A model generated the notes under the pieces. The model did no database searches, was not told the origin of the DNA, and saw only the letters and a list, made by a program, of their open reading frames with translations. From contig CAWUIK010000004.1 in NCBI GenBank assembly GCA_963922585.1, positions 1 through 64,000 of the forward strand: a stretch of DNA of 64,000 nucleotides, in the 5' to 3' direction. A program made the translations under genes and the position numbers. Shown in pieces: positions 53,071 through 63,843 of this stretch (positions are counted from its first letter, which is position 1; every line of letters starts with the position of its first letter). The DNA is from Parvicella sp963922585 (lineage in GTDB: Bacteria > Bacteroidota > Bacteroidia > Flavobacteriales_D > Parvicellaceae).

Positions 53071-56000
53071 ATGAAAGCGAGCCTCAAACAATCAATCACA
53101 TTTTTAATATCATTTTTAATGATATTTATTTTGTCTTGTTCTGAAAAAGTACAAAAGAAACTAAGAGTAAATCCTGAATTTTCTGAATATGTAAGTGGAT
53201 ACACTTCTGGTGTTATTCCTAAAGAATCTAACATTCAAATACAGTTGACTCAAGATTACAATGGTCCAATTAACTATGAAGCGCCAATTGATAAAACTTT
53301 ATTTACTTTTACACCTAGCCTCGAAGGAGAAGCTTATTGGGTGAATAGAAACACTATAGAGTTCAGACCAGCAAAAGAATTAGAATCAGGAAAAGAGTAT
53401 GAAGTTCATTTTAGTTTGAAAGAATTGCTAAATGTTGAAGATGAGAATTATCAAGATTTTGCTTTTAACTTTAAAACAATTTCTCTAGTAGGTAAAATTT
53501 ATGTAGATGAATTATTTACTCCTAATACTGAAAAACTAACCAATCAAAATCTTCACGGAAGATTGACGTTGACAGATAAATCTGATACTTCATTAATAAA
53601 AAAATCTTTAAGTGCTTTTCAAGAGGGTAATGAACTTTCTATAAAGTGGATTTTTCAAGGTGGACTTTCACATAGATTTGTAGTTGAAGGAGTCCAAAGA
53701 AAAAATACAAATTCTGAAGTTAAATTACTTTGGACAGGAGTTCCATTTGGTAGTGAAGACCAACAAGCAGAGGTTTATGAAGTTCCTGCTTTGGGAGTTT
53801 TTCTTGTTACGAATATAGAAGTAATTCACGAGCCAGAACAATTCGTAAGGGTTCATTTTTCTGACCCAGTATTGGTGAATCAAAATCTTGAAGGATTAAT
53901 TACAATAGATGGAGCTAAAGATTTCAATTACCTTATTAATGGTCATACAGTAAGCGTATATTACCACAAAAGACTGAGTGGGGCTCATGAAGTTCATGTA
54001 AGCACAGGTGTAAAAAATATTGGTGGATTTAAATTAAAAAATAGTCAGAATATTGAATTATTGTTTGAAGGTATGAAGCCTAAAATCAAATTATTAAGTA
54101 ATGGAGTGATTGCACCTCATACTCCCAATGGTATTCAATTCCCTTTCGAATCTGTAAATTTAAAAGCGGTAGATGTTTATGTAACTAAAATTCATACTCA
54201 CAACATGTTACAATTTCTACAAGTCAATGGTATGAAAGGTGACTATGAAATGAAGAGAGTTTCCAAAGAAGTTTATACTCAAACACTTTTGTTGAATCAA
54301 GATCCCAAGTTGAATCTTCATGAATGGAATAAATTTTATATTGATCTTTCGCCTATTGTAGCCAAAGACAAAGGGGCGTTGTATCAAGTTGAATTGAAGT
54401 TTAAAAAAGAATACAGTACTTATGGGTGTGCTGATAGTGAGAATTCTTCTGCATCTATTCAAAAAATAAAAACAACAAATTCTACAGAATGGACTGAAGC
54501 AGGCTGGGACAGTTATGATTATTGGTACGATTATGATTATTACGATTACTATGATGAGGATTATGATTATAATAGATGGGATGATCCATGTAACGCAGCT
54601 TATTATAGCGGAAAAAATGTAAAATCAAACATTTTAGCATCTGATATTGGTATCGTTGCTAAAGCAGGTGGTGATAAAATCATGCATGTATTTTTGAATG
54701 ATATCCTAACAACGAATCCAATTCCTCAAGCAACAGTTGAGTTTTACAACTATCAACAAGAATTAATAGGTTCACATCAAACCAATGATGATGGTATGTG
54801 TGAAGCTTATTTGGATGAAAAACCTTTTGTGGTTATAGCCAAAAATGGAGAACAAAGAGGATATTTAAAATTGAGAGATGGAGAATCGCTTTCATTAAGT
54901 AAGTTTGATGTAAGTGGAGGTGCTGTTCAAAATGGAGTAAAAGGAATGATTTATACTGAAAGAGGAGTATGGAGACCTGGAGATAGCATATACATTGCTT
55001 TTATGCTGGAGGATAAAAATAATATCTTACCTAAAAATCATCCAGTAACTTTTAAGTTGTATAATCCTCAAAATCAATTGGTAGATAAGCAAATACTTTC
55101 TTCAGGATTAAATGGACTGTTTGATTTTAGAACAGCCACTCATCAAGATGACGTAACAGGAAATTATTTTGCGAAAGTAGAAATTGGAAATAGAACTTTT
55201 AGCAGGGTTATTAAAGTCGAAACTGTAAAGCCAAATCGATTAAAAGTTTATCTTGATTTTGGTAAAAAAATATTATCACAAAAAGATAAAAGTAACACGG
55301 CAAAATTATCAGTTAAATGGCTTCACGGTGCTATAGCTAAAAATTTGAAGGCAAGAGTGAACATGACTATAAGTAAAAAATATACTTCATTTGACAAATT
55401 TAAAAACTTTATATTCGATGATCCTATCAAAGAGTTTTACGCAGAAGATCAGGTCATTTTTGAGTCTAAAGTGGACGAATTAGGAGAAGCGGTTTTTCAA
55501 CCCAATATTTTTATTGGTAAAAATGCTCCTGGTATGCTTAAAGCGAATTTTGTAACTAAAGTTTTTGAAGAGGGAGGAGATTTTAGTATCGATAGAAGTT
55601 CTATTGATTATTCCCCTTATGAGAGTTATGTAGGTGTTTTTGTACCTAAAGGAACCTTGTGGGGTAATACTTTGGTTACCGGAAAAGATCATATAGTAGA
55701 AGTAGCTACATTAGATTTTGAAGGTAAACCACTTTCTGTAAATAATGTAGATGTAAAGGTTTATAAAGTAAGTTGGAAATGGTGGTGGGATAGTTACGAT
55801 AACTCTATTGCCAATTATATCGCAAAGTCTAGTACCATTCCAATCTTAGAAACTAAAGTAAACACTTCCAATGGTAAGGGGAATTTCAAATTGAGGGTAA
55901 ACCAACCAGAATGGGGAAGATATTTAGTGCGAATTACAGACCCTAAAAGTGGTCATACTACAGGCAAAATCGTTTATATAGATTGGCCTTATGAAAGTAG

Positions 56001-58662
56001 AGTAGAGCGTACAATGATAGAAAATGCTTCTATGTTAAGTTTTTCAACAGATAAAGAGGTTTATAATAGCAACGAAACAGTAAAAGTTTCGTTCCCTTCT
56101 CCTTCAAATGGAAAAGCCATTGTGACAGTTGAAACAGGTACTAAAGTTCTTAAGAAATATAGTATTAGCACAGTGAAAGGTGAAACCAAATTTGAGTTTA
56201 GAACCACTCCTGAAATGTCACCAAATGTGTTTGTTCATATTACTTTATTACAACCTCATGCCAATACTTTGAATGATGCACCTATCAGAATGTATGGTGT
56301 AGCTCCGATTATGGTTGAGGACGCTCAAACACATCTTTCACCTGTTATTGATATGCCAGAGGTGTTGAAACCTGAAAAAACTTATACTGTGAAAGTCAAA
56401 GAAGCAACTGGTAAACCTATGACTTATACGTTGGCAGTTGTTGATGAAGGGCTTTTAGATTTAACTTCATTCAAAACGCCAAAGCCTTGGGATCATTTTT
56501 ATGCAAAAGAAGCTTTAGGTTTTTAAACTTGGGACATGTATGATGAGGTTATGGGGGCCTTTGGTACACAGATGACTAAACTTCTTGCCGTTGGTGGTGA
56601 TGGTGCTGCTGAAGTTAAGAAACCTAATAAAGCCAATAGATTTAAACCTGTTGTTAGTTTCATAGGGCCTTTTGAACTCAAAGCAGGAGCAACAGCTTCT
56701 CACCAATTAGAAATGCCGAATTATATTGGTTCTGTAAGAGTTATGGTTGTTGCTGGTGAAAATGCAAAATATGGAAGTGCAGAAAAAACAGTTCCTGTGA
56801 GAAGTCCTTTAATGGTATTGGGAACACTACCAAGAGTTTTAAGTCCAACTGAAGAGGTTTATCTTCCTGTAAACGTTTTTGCAATGGAAGATTTTGTAAA
56901 AGATGTTACTGTTGAAGTAACTACTAATGATATGTTTACGATTCAAGGAAATTCTAAACAACTTTTAAAGTTTACTAAAGTTGGTGATGAAGTTGTGAAT
57001 TTCAAACTGAAAGTTGGAGAAAAAATTGGAATTGGAAAGGTACATATTGTGGTGAAAAGTGGAAATGAGATTGCTAAATATGATGTGGAAATGGATATAC
57101 GTACTCCAAACCCACCTGTGACTGAAGTATACGAAAAAAGTATCAAAGCTGGTGAGAGTTGGAGTCCAGAATTCATGTTCTCAGGTATTGAAGGAACAAA
57201 TGAAGCATCTATTGAAATTTCAAATTTCCCTCCAATCAATTTGGGTGAAAGATTAAAATATCTTATCAGTTATCCTCATGGTTGTATTGAACAGACTACT
57301 TCAGCTGTATTTCCTCAACTTTCTTTGGATAAAGTTATGCCTTTGAATAATGATTATAAAATTGTTATTGATCAAAATATCAAATCAGGTTTGGATAGGT
57401 TGAGATTGTTTCAAACAAGTTCTGGTGGTTTTGCTTATTGGCCTGGACAATCAGATCCTAATGAATGGGGAACAACTTATGCAGGTCATTTTATGTTGGA
57501 AGCGGAATTAAAAGGATATAAACTACCTCCTGGATTAAAAACCAATTGGTTGAAATATCAAAAGAAGAAAGCATCGGATTATAAAGTAATAGATTCTGAA
57601 GCTAAGAAAAATCAATGGTCTAATGGACAGTATTATGATATTAATCAAGCATATCGATTATATACTTTAGCATTAGCACAATCTCCTGATTTAGGAGCAA
57701 TGAATCGTTTGAGAGAAAGTAAATATCTTACTTTAGTAGCGAAATGGAGACTAGCAGCTGCTTACAAATTAGCAGGTCAGGAATCTGTAGCCAATGAGAT
57801 GATCAAAGGATTGAGTACTGATGTTCCAAGTTATAAAGAGTTATCTTATTGTTTTGGTAGCGACATAAGGGATGAAGCTATGATTTTAGAAGTTTTAGTG
57901 TTAATGAATGACTCAAAGTCTGCTGGTTTAGCAAAACTTTTGGCAGATCAATTAAATGCTAAACAATATATGAGTACGCAAACAACTGCATATAGTCTAT
58001 TGGCTTTGAGTAAATACCTAGGGGCTAATAAAACGAATGAAGTTATGAATTTCAATCTTGCAGTAAATGGTAAAGATGAGGCTGTTAAAAATACAAAGAT
58101 TCCTGTTTATAAACAAGACATCAAAACAGAAGGAAAGAAAAATAACATCAAAGTTTCCAATAATGGTAATGGTTTATTGTATGTGAAATTAGTCGTTACA
58201 GGTGTTCCTGTAATAGGGGATCAAAGGTCTGATAACAATAATGTGAACTTGTATGTAAGATATCTTGATATGCAAAGAAACGAAATTAGTCCTGATAGAA
58301 TAGAACAAGGTACCGATTTTATTGCTGAAGTTAGAGTGATGAATCCATCTTCTAGAGGCGTTTTGAAAGAAATGACAATTAACCATTTATTCCCCTCTGG
58401 GTGGGAGATTCACAACAACAGAATGGACGGGTTTCAAAGTACTTTGACCAATTCAAGTTATGATTTTCAAGATATTAGGGATGATAGAATTTATACATAT
58501 TACTATCTTGGTAAAAATGCTTCCAAAACTTTCCAAATTCAATTAAATGCAACTTATTTAGGGCGTTTTTATTTACCAACTATTCTTACTGAAGCCATGT
58601 ATGATGAAAGCATATCAGCTAAAGTTGGAGGTAAATGGGTTGAAGTTGTGAAGTCTAGATAG
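53071..58662 (+). pseudogene. Bacterial alpha-2-macroglobulin, split by one in-frame TAA
   Basis: The frame from ATG 53071 to 58662 (1,863 codons) has one internal stop, TAA at 56524-56526; the sequence on both sides is fully conserved and in the same frame. The joint reads EALGF-stop-TWDMYDEV, where relatives have a residue such as Lys or Arg. The N-terminus is a lipoprotein signal (FILSC, Cys at about 23), so the protein would be anchored in the envelope. MG macroglobulin domains follow, with a Tyr/Asp-rich tract (54508-54590). The thioester CIEQ, at Cys codon 57283-57285, lies in the second half. Bacterial A2Ms trap foreign proteases. The TAA removes the thioester half from the anchored part. 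An independent second protein lacks a signal. Assembly error is the alternative. Confidence 0.85.
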
Positions 58663-58686
58663 ATAATTATTTTGAAAGTATTGTAG

Positions 58687-58749
58687 GTAAATAATTGGTT
58701 GATTAAATAAAGTACAAAACCAACTTTGATATATTGACCAATTATTTAC
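58687..58749 (+). terminator. Long-loop inverted repeat after the alpha-2-macroglobulin gene
   Basis: GTAAATAATTGGT (58687-58699) and ACCAATTATTTAC (58737-58749) are perfect 13-base inverted arms with a 37-base loop. The right arm is followed by a T-rich tract. It is probably a terminator, but the loop is long and another RNA structure is possible. Confidence 0.5.
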
Positions 58750-58782
58750 TTATTTTTTCGAAGTTTCTTAAAATAATACCTG

Positions 58783-58790
58783 TATTTTTG
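58783..58790 (+). promoter_or_regulatory. -7 promoter element of the lipoprotein/sugar-transferase unit
   Basis: TATTTTTG, a TAnnTTTG match, ends three bases before TTG 58794. It rules out the open frame's first TTG at 58734 as start and predicts a leaderless or short-leader message. Confidence 0.55.
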
Positions 58791-58793
58791 CGT

Positions 58794-59708
58794 TTGAGTT
58801 TAAATTTTAAGCAATTTATTTTGAGAAATATTTTACTGATTTTATTTATTTCATTTTTCTTTTTGGGGTGTCAAATATTTGACAAACCAGAACTTATACC
58901 ATCTTATATTTATGTTGATGAATTTATATTTACAACATCAACTAATCAAGGTTCTGATAGTCACAAAATAAAAGATTGTTGGGTTTATGTAGATCAAAAA
59001 TTAATAGGTGTTTATGAACTACCTGCTAAAGTTCCAATTTTTGCTAACGGTAGTTATCAAATTGATGTATACCCCGGTATCTATAGAAATGGAGTTCAAG
59101 ATGAAAGAATTATTTACCCATTTTACACTCATTACTCAGCAACTCATGAGTTAATTCCAGAAAATATAATCCCTATAACACCTCAAATAACCTATATTGA
59201 TGGACTCAATTTATGGGTTGAAGATTTTGAAGACCCAGGTTTCAAATGGAATGTTTTCACAACATTAAGCGACACAACTATGTTTGTTGCAAATCCAAGC
59301 CAGTATCCAGATTTGTTTGAAGGTAAAGCAGGATTAATCAAAATGTCCTCAAACAATGTCGTTTGTGAAATGCGAACTGATGAACCACTTTTTGATGAGT
59401 TGCCAAGAAACCTTAATATTCCAGCATATTTTGAAATGAATTACAAAGCCAATCACACTTTTTATTTTGGATTGCTTCACAATAATGCTGGTTTAACTAG
59501 TTACAGTAAAGAAACACTAATTACATTCAACCCAACTACTGACGAAAATGGAGTGGCTCAATGGAACAAAACCTATTTGTATATTCCTGATGTAACTAAT
59601 TTTTTTCAAAGTGCTACAAAATTTGATTTTTTTATTAATGTCTTTAACAATAATGCAATTGACGGAATTGAAATCTATTTTGACAATATGAAAGTCGTTT
59701 TTGAATAG
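58794..59708 (+). CDS. Lipoprotein of unknown function upstream of the sugar transferase
   Basis: About 304 residues. The lipoprotein signal is RNILLILFISFFFLGC, with the anchoring Cys followed by QIFDKPEL. No ATG fits: TTG 58794 or TTG 58821 is the likely start, since the frame's earlier TTG lies upstream of the promoter. The mature part has about 110 residues of unknown type. A region like a carbohydrate-binding jelly roll follows (VEDFEDPGFKWNVFTTLS and later YFEMNYKANHTFYFGLLHNN). It lies 11 bases upstream of the sugar transferase gene and is probably co-transcribed, which suggests a link to glycan assembly or attachment. Confidence 0.65.
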   Translation: MSLNFKQFILRNILLILFISFFFLGCQIFDKPELIPSYIYVDEFIFTTSTNQGSDSHKIKDCWVYVDQKLIGVYELPAKVPIFANGSYQIDVYPGIYRNGVQDERIIYPFYTHYSATHELIPENIIPITPQITYIDGLNLWVEDFEDPGFKWNVFTTLSDTTMFVANPSQYPDLFEGKAGLIKMSSNNVVCEMRTDEPLFDELPRNLNIPAYFEMNYKANHTFYFGLLHNNAGLTSYSKETLITFNPTTDENGVAQWNKTYLYIPDVTNFFQSATKFDFFINVFNNNAIDGIEIYFDNMKVVFE

Positions 59709-59719
59709 AAAAAATATCT

Positions 59720-61117
59720 ATGGATAGGAAAAGAGAGGTAGTTTGGTATTTGATCACGGATTTTATTTTTTCTACTCTTGCGTGGGCTTTATTTTTTATC
59801 TATAGAAAAGTTTATATAGAAAAATCTGAACTGCTTTTTGATGATAATTTTTATCTTGGGTTAATAATTATTCCGATATATTGGATTGTACTTTACTACA
59901 TTATTGGTTCCTATAGAGAAGTCCTTAAAAGACATCGGCTTAGAGATTTGGGAGAGACTTTTATAATTTCTTTAATTGGTTGTACTGTTTTATTTTTCTT
60001 ATTGATAATCAATGACCAATATGTTTTTAAAACAGATTACTACAAAGCTTATTTCGGTCTTTTTGTAATTCATTTTGTTTTAGCAATTATTCCAAAACTA
60101 ATTATCACACAACATATTGTAAAAAGTATCCATAGAGGTGAAAGAGGTTTTCCTACATTGATTATTGGAGGGAACGAAAGTGCCTTAACAATTTATAATG
60201 AAATTATTTCTCTTTCAAATAGCCCTGGATTTCAATTTAAAGGTTTTATTTCTACTAATGGTGTTGACAGAGCATTGATGGATTCTTCTCTACAATATTT
60301 TGGAGGTTATGATCACCTCAATAAGGTTATTGAAGAACATCAGATTCAAGAGATAATTATTGCTGTTGAAAGTTCTGAACACGAAAAAATAAATAAAATC
60401 ATTACCGATTTAAGTGATAAAGAATTAAGCATAAAACTTATTCCTGACACCTACGATCTTCTTACTGGAGGTGTGAAAATGACATCTATTTTTGGAGCTC
60501 CTTTGATTCAAGTGAATAGAGAAATTATGCCAGTATGGCAACAATCCATAAAACGTATTTTTGATATTCTTATAGCTCTTATTGCATTGACAATTTTAAC
60601 TCCTGTATTTATAATTTTAGCCATTTTAATCAAATCTGGGAGTAAAGGAAAAGTATTTTTTAGTCAAGAAAGAATAGGAATTTATGGTAAACCATTTATG
60701 ATTTATAAGTTTAGATCTATGGTAAGCGATGCCGAAAGAACAGGTCCCCAATTATCAAGCGCTGATGATAATAGAATAACTAAAATTGGAAAGTTTATGA
60801 GACGAACAAGGTTAGATGAAATTCCTCAATTCTTTAATGTGATTATTGGAGATATGTCATTAGTAGGGCCAAGACCAGAAAGGCAATTTTATATAGACCA
60901 AATTGTTCAGAAAGCACCACATTACAAGCATCTTCAAAAAGTTAAACCTGGAATTACTTCTTGGGGGCAAGTTAAATATGGTTACGCAGAAAATGTGGAT
61001 GAAATGATTGCCCGACTCAAATATGATGTGCTTTATGTCGAAAATAGATCTTTGGGGTTGGATGCCAAAATTCTAATTTACACCGTTTTGATTGTTCTTA
61101 AAGGAGTAGGAAAGTAA
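59720..61117 (+). CDS. Polyprenyl-phosphate sugar-1-phosphate transferase (WcaJ/EPS type)
   Basis: A 465-residue integral membrane enzyme that starts glycan synthesis by moving a sugar-1-phosphate from a nucleotide sugar to undecaprenyl phosphate. The N-terminal part has about four transmembrane helices (1-125), then a Rossmann-like CoA-binding-type domain (about 140-260). After a further helix (ILIALIALTILTPVFII) comes the catalytic sugar-transferase domain with KVFFSQERIGIYGKPFMIYKFRSM, RRTRLDEIPQFFNVI and SLVGPRPERQF. This is the typical EPS biosynthesis polyprenyl glycosylphosphotransferase. It lies some 10 kb from the main glycan locus but probably supplies its lipid-linked first sugar. 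Confidence 0.93.
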   Translation: MDRKREVVWYLITDFIFSTLAWALFFIYRKVYIEKSELLFDDNFYLGLIIIPIYWIVLYYIIGSYREVLKRHRLRDLGETFIISLIGCTVLFFLLIINDQYVFKTDYYKAYFGLFVIHFVLAIIPKLIITQHIVKSIHRGERGFPTLIIGGNESALTIYNEIISLSNSPGFQFKGFISTNGVDRALMDSSLQYFGGYDHLNKVIEEHQIQEIIIAVESSEHEKINKIITDLSDKELSIKLIPDTYDLLTGGVKMTSIFGAPLIQVNREIMPVWQQSIKRIFDILIALIALTILTPVFIILAILIKSGSKGKVFFSQERIGIYGKPFMIYKFRSMVSDAERTGPQLSSADDNRITKIGKFMRRTRLDEIPQFFNVIIGDMSLVGPRPERQFYIDQIVQKAPHYKHLQKVKPGITSWGQVKYGYAENVDEMIARLKYDVLYVENRSLGLDAKILIYTVLIVLKGVGK

Positions 61118-61171
61118 GTTATAAATAAGTAATTTTTTTAGATATTTAACATCTTGAGAAAATACAAACTA

Positions 61172-61585
61172 TTACTCAGGTCTAAAATTAAGTGAAACTG
61201 AATTTACACAATATCTTTGCCCAGTAGATGTTGGTCCATCATTAAAAAGATGACCTAAATGGCCACCACAATTGCTACAACAAATTTCAGTTCTTATCAT
61301 TCCATGACTTCGGTCTACTTTTTTAATGATTTTTGCATTGGGTAATTCATCATCAAAACTTGGCCAACCACAATGAGCATCAAATTTCATCTCATCAGTA
61401 AAAAGTTCTGCGCCACATCCTTTACATGAATATATTCCTTTTTCATTAAGTTCGTAGTAAGTTCCTGAAAACGGTCTTTCAGTACCACTTTTTCTCAAAA
61501 CTTCAAACTCTAATGGTGAAAGAATTTGCTTCCATTCTTCATCAGTTTTTTGAATTGGAAATTCTTTATTATTGTTTTCGCTCAT
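61172..61585 (-). CDS. msrB: Peptide-methionine (R)-S-oxide reductase MsrB
   Basis: A 137-residue enzyme that reduces the R-sulfoxide of methionine in proteins. Structural zinc cysteines are in CKGCGAEL and CCSNCGGHLGHLF. The active site is RYCVNSVSLNF near the C-terminus, with the catalytic Cys; CGWPSFDDEL is also typical. No signal peptide, so cytoplasmic. It starts four bases after the stop of the dihydroorotase-like gene and shares its transcript. Confidence 0.96.
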   Translation of the reverse strand: MSENNNKEFPIQKTDEEWKQILSPLEFEVLRKSGTERPFSGTYYELNEKGIYSCKGCGAELFTDEMKFDAHCGWPSFDDELPNAKIIKKVDRSHGMIRTEICCSNCGGHLGHLFNDGPTSTGQRYCVNSVSLNFRPE

Positions 61586-61589
61586 TACT

Positions 61590-62843
61590 TTATGATTTTA
61601 GAGTACGGTAAACTTTCCCTTTTAATGATTTGCCAATAAATGGGGAATTCATACTTTTAGAAGTCCAATTTTCCTCAGAAGGAGACCAATATTTTTCGGG
61701 GTTGTAAAGTACAAAATTCGCTTCAAAACCTTTATTGACGATTGGAATCTCTAACTTTAGAATACTTCTTGGATTAATTGCCATTTTGGTGATGATTCCT
61801 TCTATTCCTATAGTTGTTTCAAAAGAAGTAATTGCCACCGAAAATGCTGTTTCAATTGAACTTATTCCAAATTTTGCCAAATCAAATTCTTTTTGTTTTT
61901 CTTCAACATCCCAAGGAGCATGATCGGATGAAATTACATCAATAATATTCAATTTTAGGGCTTCCAAAATATCATCATGATGATTTTGATCTCTAAAAGG
62001 TGGCTTAACTTTATAGTTGGAATCAAAACTCTGACAATCTTCATCTTTAAAGAATAACTGATGAGCAGCTATATCACAAGTTACTTTAATACTGTTTTCT
62101 TTGGCTTCTTTTATCATCGAAACGCTATTGCTTGAAGAAATAGGGCCTATATGAATCCTAGAATCATTATAATTTGCCAAAAACAAATCCCTTGAAACCA
62201 TCAGTTCTTCAGAAAGCGATGGAATACCTTCAAGTCCTAACTGAGTGCTCACAATACCTTCGTGGATTTGGCCATGCCCAGAGATGCTTTTGTTATCGGG
62301 AAAGTTCATAATCAAACCATCAAAATTTCGTGCATAAAGTAACGCTCTTGACATAAGATTATCATCAGATATTGGCCTTTTATCATCTGAAAATGCCACT
62401 GCGCCACTTTGAGACATATCATACATTTCAGAAAGTTCTTTTCCTTCCATTTTTTGACTCAAAGATCCTATAGGAAAAACAGTTACGTTTGGATTAGCAT
62501 TTTTAGATCTTTGGATGATTTGTTCTATGATGCCACTATTATCTGCTACAGGATATGTGTTGGGCATAACAACCACTCCAGTAAAACCTCCTTTTTCTGC
62601 TGCATCTAAACCATCTTTCAAAGTTTCGTGTTGTTCAAAACCTGGCTCCCTAAAATTACATCTCATATCAAATAAACCTGGCGAAATGTGAAGGTTTTCT
62701 TCTTGTATTGTATCAATGCCCTCATAAGTTATAAGGTCATCAATTTGAGTAACAATACCATTTTGAATTAAAATATCTTTAGTTACACCATTAAAAGGAG
62801 AGTTCGGATCAACAATTTTAGCAGATTTTATAAGAATATTCAT
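61590..62843 (-). CDS. Dihydroorotase-like amidohydrolase lacking the HxH metal motif
   Basis: A 417-residue member of the dihydroorotase family (pyrimidine synthesis). The usual metal-binding DxHxHFREPG reads DMRCNFREPG, so both histidines are replaced (Arg61, Asn63). The HCED segment is also absent (GLIMNFPDN). Other family blocks remain: GFTGVVVMPNTYPVADN, VTCDIAAHQLFF, FDSNYKVKPPFRD and SSDHAPWDVEEK with the catalytic-type Asp. Such proteins are annotated as dihydroorotase in many Bacteroidota. By analogy with inactive PyrC' subunits that hold aspartate transcarbamoylase, it may be structural rather than catalytic. msrB follows directly. Confidence 0.85.
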   Translation of the reverse strand: MNILIKSAKIVDPNSPFNGVTKDILIQNGIVTQIDDLITYEGIDTIQEENLHISPGLFDMRCNFREPGFEQHETLKDGLDAAEKGGFTGVVVMPNTYPVADNSGIIEQIIQRSKNANPNVTVFPIGSLSQKMEGKELSEMYDMSQSGAVAFSDDKRPISDDNLMSRALLYARNFDGLIMNFPDNKSISGHGQIHEGIVSTQLGLEGIPSLSEELMVSRDLFLANYNDSRIHIGPISSSNSVSMIKEAKENSIKVTCDIAAHQLFFKDEDCQSFDSNYKVKPPFRDQNHHDDILEALKLNIIDVISSDHAPWDVEEKQKEFDLAKFGISSIETAFSVAITSFETTIGIEGIITKMAINPRSILKLEIPIVNKGFEANFVLYNPEKYWSPSEENWTSKSMNSPFIGKSLKGKVYRTLKS

Positions 62844-62873
62844 ATTTTTTGGAGTTTATGTATTTCCAAAAGT

Positions 62874-62881
62874 CAAAGTTA
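62874..62881 (-). promoter_or_regulatory. -7 promoter element of the dihydroorotase-like/msrB unit
   Basis: The minus strand reads TAACTTTG, 30 bases upstream of the dihydroorotase-like ATG. The remaining spacer to 63076 shows no gene. Confidence 0.55.
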
Positions 62882-63076
62882 GTTATTTTTGAGAACTAAG
62901 ATGTAATAGCAATTATTTAATTTAGGTTTTAACTCAAAACTTCACTGAGCAAAAAATAATGTAGGTTTTTCAAAATTTGGTTTATCATATTATTATGTTG
63001 AAAAATTGAAATCTGATTGCTGTAATATTTTAATTAAAATAAGCACTTTTGTATAAAATTAGTAAATAACAAAACA

Positions 63077-63808
63077 ATGAGTTCAAATTCAAAGAATTAT
63101 AAAAACCTAAAAGCTTTATTAACATCACTTAATGAATCTGTAGATGCTTTAGAAAATGGAAGTTTGAATATTGTAGAAATTGAAAACTTATTAGATGATG
63201 CTAGAGCTCTTCATGAAAGAATTGCCATTATTCAATATTTAGCAGCTCAACCAAAAGAAAATAATGTAAACGAACCTTTATCAATAAAAGAAGATTCTAC
63301 ACCTACAAAACCAAAAAAAGTTGAAGGTTTTAGATTTGATTTTGACGCTCAACCTCAATTATCATCAAATCAAACAAGTCTATTGGATGCTATTAAAGAA
63401 GAAGAACCTCTTGAAGTAAAAGTTCAAGAAAACGCTTCAATTCCTTCAATAAAATTTGATGATTTAGAAGTAAATGAAACTATTGCTACAAAAGAAATTC
63501 AAGATATTTCAATAAATGCTAAGTTTTCTGATCAAGCAGAAGTTAAAACTTTGGCGCAAAAATTAAGTAAAAAACCAATTTCTAATATCATTGAAGCAAT
63601 AGGGCTCAATCAGAAGTTTCTTTTTATGAACGAACTCTTTGAAGGTGAAAACACAAATTACAAAGAGGCGATAGAACAACTCAATAATTTTAGTAATTTT
63701 GACGAAGCAAATAATTTTATCAAAGTTCTAGAAAAAAGACATGATTGGGATTCAGACTCTAACACTGTTAAAGATTTTTTAGATTTAGTTGAAAGAAGAT
63801 ATTTATAA
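63077..63808 (+). CDS. Conserved cytoplasmic protein of unknown function
   Basis: A 243-residue protein in three parts. An N-terminal helical segment (1-60) has YKNLKALLTSLNESVDALEN and IENLLDDARALHERIAI. A low-complexity acidic linker follows (60-135). The C-terminal helical domain (about 150-243) has ISNIIEAIGLNQKFLFMNELF and ends DFLDLVERRYL. The C-terminal block resembles a conserved Bacteroidota family of unknown function. A partial -7 match (CACTTTTG) lies upstream. The next, partial gene starts 35 bases after its stop. Confidence 0.65.
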   Translation: MSSNSKNYKNLKALLTSLNESVDALENGSLNIVEIENLLDDARALHERIAIIQYLAAQPKENNVNEPLSIKEDSTPTKPKKVEGFRFDFDAQPQLSSNQTSLLDAIKEEEPLEVKVQENASIPSIKFDDLEVNETIATKEIQDISINAKFSDQAEVKTLAQKLSKKPISNIIEAIGLNQKFLFMNELFEGENTNYKEAIEQLNNFSNFDEANNFIKVLEKRHDWDSDSNTVKDFLDLVERRYL

Positions 63809-63843
63809 ACTAAGATTTAACTACAAAACCAACAAACTTACTT

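Noticed and set aside
12841..58662. TAA being read as a sense codon, since three conserved genes have an internal TAA
   Set aside because: Most intact genes in the window end with TAA at the expected family C-terminus, and the affected genes also include frameshifts; global recoding does not fit.
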